Source: Azorinus chamasolen | Lineage: Eukaryota; Mollusca; Bivalvia; Cardiida; Solecurtidae | Length of the DNA: 64,000 nt | Direction of reading: 5' to 3' | Assembly (NCBI GenBank): GCA_963576725.1 | Contig: OY755236.1 | Span: 68,480,379 to 68,544,378 of the forward strand | Part shown: positions 52,280-62,512 of the stretch, piece after piece | Numbering within the stretch: position 1 is the stretch's first letter | How the letters are laid out: the number at the start of each line of letters is the position of its first letter | Notes under the pieces: generated by a model | Told to the model about the DNA's origin: nothing | Seen by the model: only the letters and a program-made list of their open reading frames with translations | Databases searched by the model: none | Position numbers and translations under genes: made by a program

Positions 52280-52563
52280 ATTTACATTCGCCCTGCAACG
52301 TCCTTATATAACCTTATCATAAAAAGAAAGTTGCATAACCTCATGAACACCGGAAGCACGTCATTCATTTCTTAAATATAAGAAATACAATGGAATATAA
52401 ATATAAGAAATAAATGACGTGCTCCCGGTGTTCATGGGTTATGCAACGCATAGCTTTACGAGCAAAGATTCACGTGAAGCCCTTCGGGCTTCACTAACTT
52501 TGCTCGTAAAGCTATGCGTTGCATAACCTCATGAACACCGGAAGCACGTCATTCATTTCTTAA
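52280..52563. mobile_element. Multi-hairpin insertion in the first F1 of unit 2
   Basis: Absent from the otherwise matching F1 of unit 1 (which reads ATGCCTTTACAAACGG). It contains GCATAACCTCATGAACACCG, GAAGCACGTCATTCATTTCT facing GAAATAAATGACGTGCTCCC, GGTGTTCATGGGTTATGC; then GCATAGCTTTACGAGCAAAG and TGAAGCCC facing GGGCTTCA, CTTTGCTCGTAAAGCTATGC; then a third GCATAACCTCATGAACACCG arm. So A-A'-B-B'-A order. The family is not one I can name. Confidence 0.75.
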
Positions 52564-52754
52564 TTACAAACGGAGCAGACCCTGATCAGACGGCTCCTAC
52601 AGGGGCTAATGATATCACAGTTAGATATGACTACAGTTTCTGCCATGGCCAACATTTCCTGTGTTCATATATGCCATTATAAAAAAATGTAAAATTAATT
52701 AATATTCATCACGTCGTTATTTCTTACACGAACATTCATGGAGAATATGGTTAA

Positions 52755-53405
52755 ATAGGATTTATATTGACGGCTTTTATATTTGGCGCTTCGACACTTA
52801 GCTGCCAAGAATTAACAACGTGTACATCTATGGCCTTAAAGTAGAACATTCGGTGTTTTTTCATAGAAAAATCAAACGGGTATGACGGTTTTTCTGTGTT
52901 TTGTCTCTGTATCTTACCTGTACCCCTATGCTCCTTTTTGTGTGTGGAAATTGTTCATAATATTCATTCAGCAATATAGCAGTATGTGTCACTATTAAAC
53001 AAAGCTGCTGTTTGTGTTCGATAGACCATTGCTATTTGCTTGTTAATTATGACTCACCGTCAAAATATGTCTGTTACATTCAAATCCTGCATTTTTGATT
53101 ACAAATTTCCTTCCATTTGCCGATCAGTCTAAAAATATCTGAGCTCATTGGAAATGTTTTATTTGCTGTGTGTTATTGGTCCATGCAAATTAAAGGCGAA
53201 CAAACATGCGTGATTATTGGTTTAATAATTGGTGACCAATTATGATCATATTTTATATTGATGGTGTCTAAATTTGGCGAGATGACAGTGACTGCCAGAA
53301 TAGCGGAAATAAAACGGACGACAATAATACACATGTGTCGTGTACAGTAAGATAGCAGTGATCATCATTTTGTCAATACGCAATGAAATATATGGTAAAA
53401 CATTA
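52755..53405. other. Second block present only in unit 2 intron
   Basis: About 650 bp between GGTTAAATA and GTAAGGTGTGTTCGTG. Unit 1 has only about 25 bases here. AT-rich, no frame or known family; a possible insertion starting GGATTTATATTGACGGC. Confidence 0.5.
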
Positions 53406-54895
53406 TGTAAGGTGTGTTCGTGTTATTGCGGCAAGAATTGTTGATGTACATTGTATATGACAGCAACTTCTTTACAAAAATATGAACAGTGTCAAGTAAT
53501 TCGGATCCCGATGAGACGCCGAGTTATTCGGCATCTCCTCAGGATCCAAACGGTTTGCAAATGTTATCACGGATTCGCCAATGACGGCGAACTTACCCGA
53601 ACATGATTTATTAACCAATCTAAAGCATCGGTTGAATGGGTGATTTTTCAAAGAAATACTGCCGATGTCATGATGTGACATGTGATGCAAACTGTACAGA
53701 CTATGAACAAATGTCTAAATCTGGGTCTACATTGTATCTTTATGGTGGGTTTCTAGAGATCGTATTAATGGATTGATGACGTAAGAATACTAACCAGTCA
53801 TAACATTCTCTAACTGCTATTCTTCGCAAGACAAAGAAACCAAAGGAAAAAACATTAAACACTCTCATGTTGAATATTCAAATGTGAATAATGCCACTAT
53901 GAATATTAAACTAGCTGAAGCATTCTGAAGCTAGATCAATTGTAGCGTCTGACTTACATTGATAAAATAATACGAGAAAGCTCCTCTAGGAGTTGTCTCA
54001 TATGGGTTTACACTATTTGCAAATGCAGATGTGTACGCTTAAATAGCATGAGAAGGGTCTAACACATTCCCTGTTCTGTACTCAGGTCAAATTTCAATAC
54101 CTTCTGAATATTCATTAACAAAATAGTTATAAAGAAATATGGAATATGGAACATCGTAGACACTTTAGAGGGAAAAGAAACAAATCTATCAAAGTATATT
54201 AACAAACTGAACAGACCCTGGTCAGACGACTTTTCTAGGAGCCGTCTGATCTGGGTCTACTCTGTTTTCAAATGCGTGAAAACACGTTAATATGAGGGAC
54301 AGGGTTACTCGGTTTGCTTTGACCAGGTCGTCAACTAAAACGTGTGATAATCTGCAGTAGAGTCTGGCTGTAGCGATTGTATAATGAAAAAGCATGGAGG
54401 TCTATAAAAGCAGGTGGTTGCAGAACAAAACTAATGCAGTAAGATCCTTGAGGAGTTCTCTGCATAACTTTCTTCCTATATTAAGGTACTACCCAAGACC
54501 TAATTAACATTTTTTTTAAATAAATTGATCACTTCATGAATATTCTTTAACTTAATTTTCAGAAGGGAAACTTTTTTATGTGAAGGTTTGGCTCAGACAA
54601 TACCTGTAGGGTCAGATCTGTGTCATTTCATAAGAAAAAAAGAGAAAGAATGCCCTGATCAGACGGATCCTACAGAGGCCGTCTGATCAAGGTCTACTAT
54701 GTTTCCAAAGGCATGAAAGTTTATATGAGGGAAAGGGTTATAATATAAAATATAATTACTTATCAGATGTCGCTGTAGACATGCTTTAAATACTGTACAT
54801 TGAGATACAGGCCATGCCCACATTATAAATTATATTTAAACTTTGTGTGATAGTAAAGATGAACAACCAATGTAATTAAAAATAAAGACACTCAC

Positions 54896-55963
54896 CCTAT
54901 ATCCGTCGATTACCTGGTCGACCCTGCATTTCAAAGGCATTTCCGTGACAGGTAGGCTTTCCTTTGGTCTAAATCGAAGAAGAGCAGAAAAGGACACTGC
55001 CACACTCGGCGGAATATCTTCATTTCCGATTATATTATTATGTGAACTACAATCGTCGTATCCAATTGTGCGGTCTGTATTGCAGAGGAAACAGAAGACA
55101 TTCCTGTAGCCGCCATAGTAAGTAGAACTGTATAGGGCACAAGCTTGCTCTATAAGCGGATTATACTCTGACCAATGCCCCGTTACATTGCACGACGATA
55201 TATACTCTTTGCATTCGAGAACTCTTGAGGTTAGATCTTCTGGTACTCTGTAGATCAAGTTGCAGGTGTCTGTTTGGGGTATCTCTGTTACAATTCCATC
55301 GGGTGTGGTCGCCCTTAAGGAGTCGTTTACACAGCTTACTTCCGGCGCCCAGTATTGCAGGTCCCTTTCGGTTTTTCCGTTACAAAAAGCACAGTACCGA
55401 TTCACATACGTGATGCCTGTCTTGATATCAGTGACAGGAACATTGACATCCAAAGTATCGTACTCGGTTTGATGTTCACACATAAACCTCGTTGAAACGT
55501 CCTCTAGCATGTCACCACTACTGACAGAGCAACCCTTCAACATCATATACTGAAACGTGGCAAATTTGTAGCTTATGCTGAATGGGCGAAGTTGTGGTCG
55601 CATACATACTGTCCTTGTTGTTACTTTTGGCACCATATTAACCATCTCAGGACAACAAGAGTCTGTTTGCACACAATCTAAGTTGCACGTACATCTTCTA
55701 CAGCACGACGCTGGTGTTGAAGGTGGTTTGACAAAGAGGTCCTCTGCTGATACCCTAAAGTCCGAGTCTGATTGCGTTTTAAAGCTCTCGTTTAAAGGCA
55801 GCGGTGTGCATCTTGATGGTTGTTCACAGAATTCACTTTGAATATAATTAACCCATTCGACCACATCTTGGTCAAAAAGGAGCTGGTCTGCAATAGCAAT
55901 AGACCAACAAATCAATAAGTGTGTCAAAAAGAAACTTCCCGTGGTGGTGGCAATGGACAACAT
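54896..55963 (-). CDS. Methuselah/adhesion-like GPCR, copy 2, exon 1 (signal peptide and ectodomain)
   Basis: 356 codons from ATG 55,963 to donor GTGAGT below 54,896, phase 0. Signal peptide, somatomedin-B-like Cys cluster and CxxC words as in copy 1, all cysteines kept. Changes cluster near the end of the exon, where RSHKDITGPGN of copy 1 reads SSHNNIIGNED. About 19 substitutions and two small indels in this exon against 9 substitutions in the longer exon 2, so the ectodomain is diverging faster. With exon 2 it gives a 932-residue receptor. Confidence 0.85.
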
Positions 55964-56087
55964 GTCAGAATACTTGTTCAGATCTTGATTTCCTTGTTGA
56001 TTTCCCTGAAGAATATAAAATTATAGTTGCAACCCAGGATCCTATTATGTAAAAGTTGTTGTTAACGTGCTGAAAATTAAAATACAG

Positions 56088-56290
56088 TTAAACCTCTCTA
56101 AACCGGAATTCTAGTACAGAAGGATTCAGATACTTTTAGGCAGGTGGCTGCTTAATGCACGGTGAAAGTCATGCAGAATGTCTTCTAGGAGCTTTCTGCA
56201 TGACTTTTACCCTGCATTAAACTGCCACCTGTCTCCAAGGCCGATATTTATACTGAACTTAATGTCCGGTTTACAGGGGTTCTATTGTAT
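56088..56290. mobile_element. F2 MITE upstream of GPCR copy 2
   Basis: CAGTTAAACCTCTCTAAACC to GGTTTACAGGGGTTCTATTG; stem better matched than in unit 1 (GAGCTTTCTGCATGAC here, GAGCTTCCTGCGTGAC there). Confidence 0.75.
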
Positions 56291-56393
56291 ATCTGAACTA
56301 TTAAAGTTTTGCTTCGTTCGAGTTGTTCAGAAATAAGTGACCAAATGCAAAAAAAGTTTGGAACCTGATGGGACCTGATGAGACTCCTATGGG

Positions 56394-56880
56394 CTAACCC
56401 TTACACCGCTGAATTTTCAAATGGACTTGTATTCCAAAATTTAAGACGGTCAAGCTTATGGGGACCAAAGAAAAATGTAACATGACAAGCAGTGCAGACC
56501 CTGGTGAGAGGACTCCTCTAGGAATCCTTTCATCTAGGTCTACTCTGTTTGTAAAGGACAATAATGAATCGTTGCCTTCATTGAAAGGGTTAAACGCAAG
56601 TCAAAAGTTAACATGAAAATAGTGGCATGATAATGTAACAAGTTCAATAATGTAATAGAGTGTCACCAAATATGTATAATTATGTAACAATGCTTTAAAA
56701 AATAAAGTCAAAGCTCGAACACTATGACAAGTATCATTATCGGTCTATAAGATAGGTGACTGCTTAATGCAGGATGAAAGTAAGACAGAAAGCTCCTCTG
56801 TGGGTCTGCATTAAGCAGCCACCTGCTTGAAAACTTCTCAATTCTTCGTAACTTAATTGCTCCACCTGCAGCTTGCTAGA
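56394..56880. mobile_element. F6-like and F2 MITEs of unit 2
   Basis: F6-like 56,394-56,593 (TAACCCTTACACCGCTGAA to GAAAGGGTTAA) and shortened F2 56,740-56,880 (AGGTGACTGCTTAATGCAGG to AAGCAGCCACCTGC), counterparts of 43,233-43,735. Confidence 0.7.
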
Positions 56881-56903
56881 CGTCATAATATGGCTGAAAT
56901 AAT

Positions 56904-57130
56904 GTTAACCCTTTACTTCATAAATACGCCTTTCTACGCCTTTGCAAACAGAGTAGACCCCGATCAGACGGCTCCTATAGGAGCCGTCTGATCAGGGTCT
57001 GCTCTATTTGCTTATGATATAATATACATGTGATTTCTACCGTTTCTGCCACGGCCAAAATGCCTGTGTCCATACGCTATTATAGCAAATTACATTGTAA
57101 TGTAATTAATGTCCATGACGTGAGGGTTAA
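56904..57130. mobile_element. F1 MITE with complete hairpin (unit 2)
   Basis: TTAACCCTTTACTTCATAAA, GCAAACAGAGTAGACCCCGA, CAGACGGCTCCTATAGGAGC, CGTCTGATCAGGGTCTGCTC, then TTTCTGCCACGGCCAAAATG and a worn right end GTGAGGGTTAA. Full-hairpin partner of the deleted copy at 43,741. Confidence 0.8.
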
Positions 57131-57289
57131 AGCGACATAAAAACTCCAATACAAACAAACCAAACATTACTATTACTAAACCTTCCAACTATCAAGTTTT
57201 TACTGTTCCTGTAACATTGTAATCTGATACAATGTGATTAATAAAATAGTATAGTTTCGTGCCAGTATAACCCTATAATATAATACCTT

Positions 57290-57531
57290 GAACACTTTCT
57301 CCGTTGAATATTCAGGTCACAAATGATGTCACCATGAATATTTATTACCTGTGTGTTTTATACTGGCATTTGTATACATGATGTCTACGTACTGATAGAA
57401 ACTGTAGAGTCAGAATTATTATTATTCCATAAAGCAAACAGAGCAGATCCTGATCAGATGTCTCCTACAGGAACAGTCTGATCTGGATCTACTCAGCTTG
57501 CAAATGGCGTTAATATGACGGAAATGGTGAA
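57290..57531. mobile_element. F1 MITE, ends worn
   Basis: AACACTTTCTCCGTTGAATA to GACGGAAATGGTGAA; AATGATGTCACCATGAATAT, GTAGAGTCAGAATTATTATT, AAGCAAACAGAGCAGATCCT, stem CAGATGTCTCCTACAGGAAC, GTCTGATCTGGATCTACTC. Confidence 0.75.
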
Positions 57532-57640
57532 TCCTGTAGCGGGTTTGATCCTGTTACATTTGGAAAGTCTTATGAGTTTGTTTCGTATAGATACATAACC
57601 CTTGCACCGCTGTAAAAACTATACTGTCTGCTAAAATTTG

Positions 57641-58382
57641 GATCAGTTTACTTTTGACTATGTCCGATTCAATTAAGCTTTTGCGAATCTATTGACTGTG
57701 TTTCAAACACCTTGGACCCTGATGAGATGCGAAGTTATCCGTAGTCTCATCTGGATCCAAACTGTTTGCAAAATGAGAGCCAGGTCGCGGATGGCTGGAT
57801 AAGCGTTAATTGTGTTTTATTTTACAAGCTCAAAATATATATTCGACCTTCCTTAATGTGACTTCGTCTAAAGAGTTAGTCATCAAATGATCACTATACG
57901 AAAACAAGTGGAAGAGTGAGTTGGATTTTACGGTACAGCAACACTAAATAGGTTGTATAGTGGCGAGAGAGGAGAGAAGTTGCCAAACCCATATTATTCC
58001 ACTCACTTCGGGATCAGTTTACTTTTGACTATGTCCGATTCAATTAAGCTTTTGCGAATCTATTGACTGTGTTTCAAACACCTTGGACCCTGATGAGATG
58101 CGAAGTTATCCGTAGTCTCATCTGGATCCAAACTGTTTGCAAAATGAGAGCCAGGTCGCGGATGGCTGGATAAGCGTTAATTGTGTTTTATTTTACAAGC
58201 TCAAAATATATATTCGACCTTCCTTAATGTGACTTCGTCTAAAGAGTTAGTCATCAAATGATCACTATACGAAAACAAGTGGAAGAGTGAGTTGGATTTT
58301 ACGGTACAGCAACACTAAATAGGTTGTATAGTGGCGAGAGAGGAGAGAAGTTGCCAAACCCATATTATTCCACTCACTTCGG
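57641..58382. repeat. Exact 371-bp tandem duplication
   Basis: 57,641-58,011 and 58,012-58,382 appear identical base for base. Each copy holds an F3 hairpin (TTGGACCCTGATGAGATGCG, AAGTTATCCG, TAGTCTCATCTGGATCCAA) and a SINE-like end GAGTGAGTTGGATTTTACGG. The F3 left end (AACCCTTGCACCGCTG at 57,598) occurs once, before the array. Either very recent or an assembly duplication. Confidence 0.9.
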
Positions 58383-58659
58383 GATAAAATATTGAATATG
58401 GATCCAGAAACTTAAAACCTGCTGATGCAGAAACTCCAGTCTACTTTAAACCCTTATTAGTTACCATCATGCAAAGTTGAAGCCTTTCTTGTGTCATTCA
58501 TGCACGTCCCAGTACCACATCGGACACGAAAAACCTTCGGACTTAAACAGTATAGAACCAGACCAGCCAGATGTTTTGATCAAGTTGCGCACAGTCTGCC
58601 ACCAATCAAAACTATCTACAGCAAAAACAATGGCAAAAACCTCGAAATTTTAGTAATGA

Positions 58660-58890
58660 AGGAATGGTGCCTTTTATGCGGGTGGCTGCTAATGCATGGT
58701 TGAAGTCATGCGGAACGCTCCTAGATGACTTTCATCCTGCATTAGTCTGTCTGTCTTGTTGTTCGGCCTATCGAGATTTTACTGGATTCTATTTTGCTGA
58801 CGTGTGTGGCAAGCAGTGTAGAAACTGATCAGATGTCGGTGACTGATCTGGTTCCACACTAGTATGTTGGTTTTGTATAGATGGACTCAG
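58660..58890. mobile_element. Short F2 and an unrelated hairpin
   Basis: 58,678-58,750: GGGTGGCTGCTAATGCATGG, GAAGTCATGCGGAACGCTCC, GATGACTTTCATCCTGCATT. 58,808-58,860: GTGTAGAAACTGATCAGATG facing TGACTGATCTGGTTCCACAC, an F1-like stem without F1 ends. Confidence 0.5.
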
Positions 58891-58893
58891 ATG

Positions 58894-59080
58894 TACAGTA
58901 ACACCCCGATACTTCGAATACTAAAACAAGTATCTTTATATCGGTCTTTAAGACATGTAGGTGGCAGCTTAATGCAAGACGAAAGTCATAATGAAAGCTC
59001 ATCCTGCATTAAGCAGCTACTTGCCTAAAAATGCATCAAATCTTTCATTACTAAACTGTCGAAGTATCGAGTTTTACTAC
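58894..59080. mobile_element. F2 MITE, CCCGATACTTCG end type
   Basis: ACAGTAACACCCCGATACTT, GAATACTAAA at the left; GTAGGTGGCAGCTTAATGCA stem; CATTAAGCAGCTACTTGCC; right end GTCGAAGTATCGAGTTTTAC. Same terminal subtype as 62,069-62,263. Confidence 0.7.
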
Positions 59081-60668
59081 ATATCAATGTTTGTAGCTGG
59101 CTGTGTGGCTGAATAGATGGGTGGATGATTTGATGTATTAGTAAAATAGTATACTCACATATACAATATTGTTATTCGCTAATTTAAAATTGTAATAAAG
59201 AAGAATTTATATATTTTGAGGCAGGTGGCTTGAACGTTACGTTTTTTTCCATCTCCTCCGAAATGGGTTAAAAAGAGGATCCCAAAATGTTACAGCACAT
59301 ACCAAAGAAGTGTCAAATATGAAAACAAACACTAGTCGAACTTTTCATGTATCTTGTGTATCATGTATCTTACTAATACATATGTCTCAACGAGACATGT
59401 GTATAGTATATCACCAGCCTAAATCCATGTATATTGTCCGAACAATATTGGGAAAAAAAACTGTTTATCGAAAGGTTTATAGTCAGAACCGGTAATAGTC
59501 ACATCTCATGTATTTCCTTCATTCTTTCATTTTAATACATTTCGCTTACCACGGTGTTTAAAGGTGTGAATGTTACTCCGGCTGTTTGAATGATCACTGT
59601 ACATCTATCCGTGCATCGACAAAGACTTTGAAGACTGCTCACAGAAATGTCCGTTGTGTTTGATTGGGTATTCGAAGTAAAACTCCATGTGGTAATTTAG
59701 TATGTATAGAATGGGGAATTTGAAGTCCATTCGATTCGTGAAATATCAGAAGAAAGTGAACAACACAAACTATATGTGTGTACTCCGGACTCCGCTACCA
59801 GCTGTAATATAGAATCACTGAATAAAGCTTGTTGATACAATGTAGAATGAATACTGCACAGATAGACCAACTTATTACATATCCATTAGACCAAAGCCTA
59901 ATACATAATATGTGGTGACTTACTAAAATTATATTGCCTGGACCTGTATTTGTGTGCTGTTATGTAAACAACAAAATAACAACAAGTCTCAATATAGCGT
60001 GGTTTACCTGTACATCGGAAGTGCTGCATAGGAATTTATTATGTGTCCCGGAATTTCAGTTTGCAATGTATAACAGTGATAATCCACAAGAAGTCAAATA
60101 ACAAGAACGTAACAAAATCCAGAGACAACATACATATGTATGTGTAAGTCCCTGCTATATCGAAATAAAACAATCTAGTCGGGATATCTCGAGTACAAGA
60201 AATCTAGCATGGCCTAAACACGTATTTCTTTTTCTAACTCTTCAACTGTAATTCTGCCAAAAGGGGGCCGGAGGGGTTTTCACGGCTCTTAGATTATCAC
60301 GTGACTTTTTTTGTCACAATGGATTTGATATTAACACTAAAGTATTGAATTAACAACTTATTCTGATTCGTATCGAGCCTTAATGGATGCAATCTTACGT
60401 AATAGCTATCCCCCGCCGGCACAACTTAAATAAAGGACCTGCTATATGTATTTGCCAGAGTGACAAAAGCTAGCAAAAATATTAAAAACGTTTTATGAAC
60501 AAAGTCAACTCATGAATATCATACCCGCCACAATTATTATATTTAGTGTATCTTGAACAAAGGCATGTGGTCGTGAACAAAGCAGGTGAACGCGTATTAG
60601 ACGGTTTTTGAAGAAGATTGTTCTGCTAAAGGATCTTAACCATTTCCTACGTGTCGTTTCCCAGCTGT
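59081..60668. other. Unannotated stretch, the longest without a MITE
   Basis: About 1.6 kb with no recognised element or coding frame apart from a lone F2 word GGCAGGTGGCTTGAACG at 59,220. Short frames (59,310-59,495) are not protein-like. Confidence 0.45.
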
Positions 60669-60850
60669 TTAACCCTTTCCCTGGTCAATATTCAGGTGAG
60701 AAATAATGGCATCATTATTATTTATTAGCTGATTTTATGATGTAAACTTTTCAAGGGAATTGTTTGTTTTGACAAAAGCTGTATATATAGGAGCCGTCTG
60801 ACCTGGATTTAGTCTGTTTGCAAAGCGTGAACATTAAAGGAAAGAGTTAA
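60669..60850. mobile_element. F1 MITE with left stem arm deleted
   Basis: TTAACCCTTTCCCTGGTCAA to AAAGGAAAGAGTTAA. ATAGGAGCCGTCTGACCTGG and AGTCTGTTTGCAAAGCG are the right arm; the left arm (GCAAACAGAGCAGACCC) is gone. Confidence 0.75.
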
Positions 60851-60855
60851 CCACA

Positions 60856-61024
60856 TACAGTAAAACCTCTCTATAACGACCACTAAATTGTTTTAATTCG
60901 TCGGTATTTAGGGCAGGTGGCTGCTTAAAGCACGGTGAGATAATATCTCGCTGTTATAGCAATAATTCTAATTATATTCATGATGTCATTATTTCTCACA
61001 TGAATATTCATTGAGTAAATGGTT
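60856..61024. mobile_element. Chimeric F2-left/F1-right element
   Basis: 60,856-60,940 is an F2 left half (CAGTAAAACCTCTCTATAAC, GGGCAGGTGGCTGCTTAAAG, CACGGTGAG); from 60,941 it becomes the F1 long arm (TTCATGATGTCATTATTTCT, ACATGAATATTCATTGAGTA, AATGGTT). Neither element has its other end. Confidence 0.65.
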
Positions 61025-61103
61025 CATTTAGCACCAACTCCTTTTACTCCACCCGATCCATTTACACACGACCGGATCCATTTACACACGGTAACAAAAA
61101 AGA

Positions 61104-61245
61104 AACATGCCGGCCTTGAAGACATGTAGTAGCTTAATTCGGCATGAAAGTAACGCAGAAAGCTCCCGAATGAGCTTTTTGCATTACTTTTGTCCCGCAT
61201 TAAGCGCCGACTGGGCTTTTAAACTGTTATAGCTATCCATTAAAT
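61104..61245. mobile_element. F2 MITE
   Basis: GACATGTAGTAGCTTAATTC, GGCATGAAAGTAACGCAGAA, AGCTCCCGAATGAGCTTTTT, GCATTACTTTTGTCCCGCAT, TAAGCGCCGACTGG. Stem partly mismatched at the base. Confidence 0.6.
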
Positions 61246-61251
61246 GGTTGT

Positions 61252-61735
61252 GTAACTCTTTACTCTATGAATATTCATAAAAGAAATAGTGAATATATGA
61301 ATAATGATAAGCAAAACTTTCCCAATGGCATAATGAACAAGGGAACTTTAATACCGGTATATGACAGGAACCGTAGAATCAGATCTATGGTAATGCTTAA
61401 CCCTTTCCCTCATATTGACGACTTCTGGCGACCCTGTAAAAGTAACTTTGTGAAACCATTGTGATAAATAGAGCATTTGCTCCTACAGGAGCAAATGCTC
61501 TATTTATCACAATGCTTTCAAACTACAAAATTCTAAAATTTTCCTTTTCTCTAGTTAATGCTCCTTTTTGGTAGATTTATTCAAAGTGGTTGTATCTAAA
61601 AATAGCCTTTGACGTAATGGGTTCAGAAAACAGAGCAGACCCTGATCAGAGGATTCCTACATGAGTTGTCTGATCTTACCCTACTCTGTTTGCAGAGGCG
61701 TCCTAAGGCGTCTCTATGAGGTAAAGTTTCTGAAC
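61252..61735. mobile_element. F1 MITE split by an F5 insertion
   Basis: F1 left 61,252-61,396 (ACTCTTTACTCTATGAATAT, GTAGAATCAGATCTATGGTA) continues after 61,625 with AAACAGAGCAGACCCTGATC, AGAGGATTCCTACATGAGTT, GTCTGATCTTACCCTACTCT, GCAGAGGCG. The F5 between is younger. Confidence 0.75.
61397..61625. mobile_element. F5 piggyBac-like MITE, reference copy
   Basis: TTAACCCTTTCCCTCATATT to GACGTAATGGGTTCA. Perfect 29-pair palindrome at 61,459-61,516: ATTGTGATAAATAGAGCATT, TGCTCCTACAGGAGCA, and the complement. Decayed relative at 14,121. Confidence 0.8.
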
Positions 61736-61738
61736 AGG

Positions 61739-61958
61739 TTAACCCTTTACTCCATGAATATTCAGGTAAGAAATAAGAACACCATGAACATTAATTTACA
61801 GAATCTTTACAATGACACTCTAAACGAAAATATTAACTGTAGAATCATGTCTATATTATAGCATAAGCAAACGGAGCAGACTCATTTAGGAGCTGTCTGA
61901 TCTGGGTCTACTCTGTTTACAAGGGCATACACAGGCATATCTATTGAGTAAAGGGTTA
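61739..61958. mobile_element. F1 MITE with left stem arm shortened
   Basis: TTAACCCTTTACTCCATGAA to GAGTAAAGGGTTA. GCATAAGCAAACGGAGCAGA then CTCATTTAGGAGCTGTCTGA, TCTGGGTCTACTCTGTTTAC. Almost directly follows the split F1. Confidence 0.75.
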
Positions 61959-62068
61959 CACTGTTTTGCATCACGTATATATATACGTATATGTTTACAC
62001 GGGTAACACTAAGTGTGACAACTTGGTTGACTGCGCTTGAATGCAATAATATCATTGAGTCTATCCAT

Positions 62069-62263
62069 ACAGTAAAATCCCTATAGCTCGAATACTAAAA
62101 CAAATATTACTATCAATCTTTAAGACAGGTGGTAGCTTAATGCAGGGTGAAAGTCACACAGAGGAGCTTTCTGTATGACTTTCACTCTGCATTAAGTAGC
62201 CATCTGCCTAAAAAAGGCATAGCATCTTGATTACTAAAATTTCTAAGTACCGAGTGTTTACTG
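62069..62263. mobile_element. F2 MITE, CTCGAATACTAAA end type
   Basis: ACAGTAAAATCCCTATAGCT to ACCGAGTGTTTACTGTA; stem CAGGTGGTAGCTTAATGCAG, GGTGAAAGTCAC, GAGGAGCTTTCTGTATGACT, TGCATTAAGTAGCCATCTGC. Confidence 0.75.
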
Positions 62264-62512
62264 TATCTGGTTAATGTAACACGATATTAAGGTTTATACG
62301 TATTATAAGCAATTTCTGATAAATTATCATGTTTGTGTAAATTATATTTAAATGTACATAAATAGAATTCTGTATCGAATTCGACCTCTCTGAGGTAAAG
62401 AAGTGTTGATCAAGATAAATCGTTGTTTTGGAAATGGGACAATTGATCTAGGTCAACACTGTCATAAGCAGCAAATCCATGGTTGAACGCAAAATTGTTA
62501 TACATGCAATCT

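Larger units (their letters stand above)
52105..54895 (-). other. Intron of GPCR copy 2
   Basis: 2,791 bp, same splice sites as copy 1. It is 952 bp longer owing to two extra blocks: an insertion at 52,280-52,563 inside the first F1, and 52,755-53,405. The other MITEs are F3 about 53,485-53,600, F6-like 53,860-54,060, F1 54,062-54,308, a worn F2 54,340-54,500 and F1 54,520-54,740. Confidence 0.75.
43946..57231. repeat. Tandem duplication, unit 2 (13.3 kb)
   Basis: Direct repeat of 33,138-43,945 with the same gene and MITE order. Extra relative to unit 1: about 1.44 kb at 48,005-49,447, about 0.28 kb at 52,280-52,563 and about 0.65 kb at 52,755-53,405, plus the hairpin at about 56,940-57,057. 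Its end near 57,231 (AATCTGATACA) is followed by sequence not present after unit 1. Confidence 0.9.
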
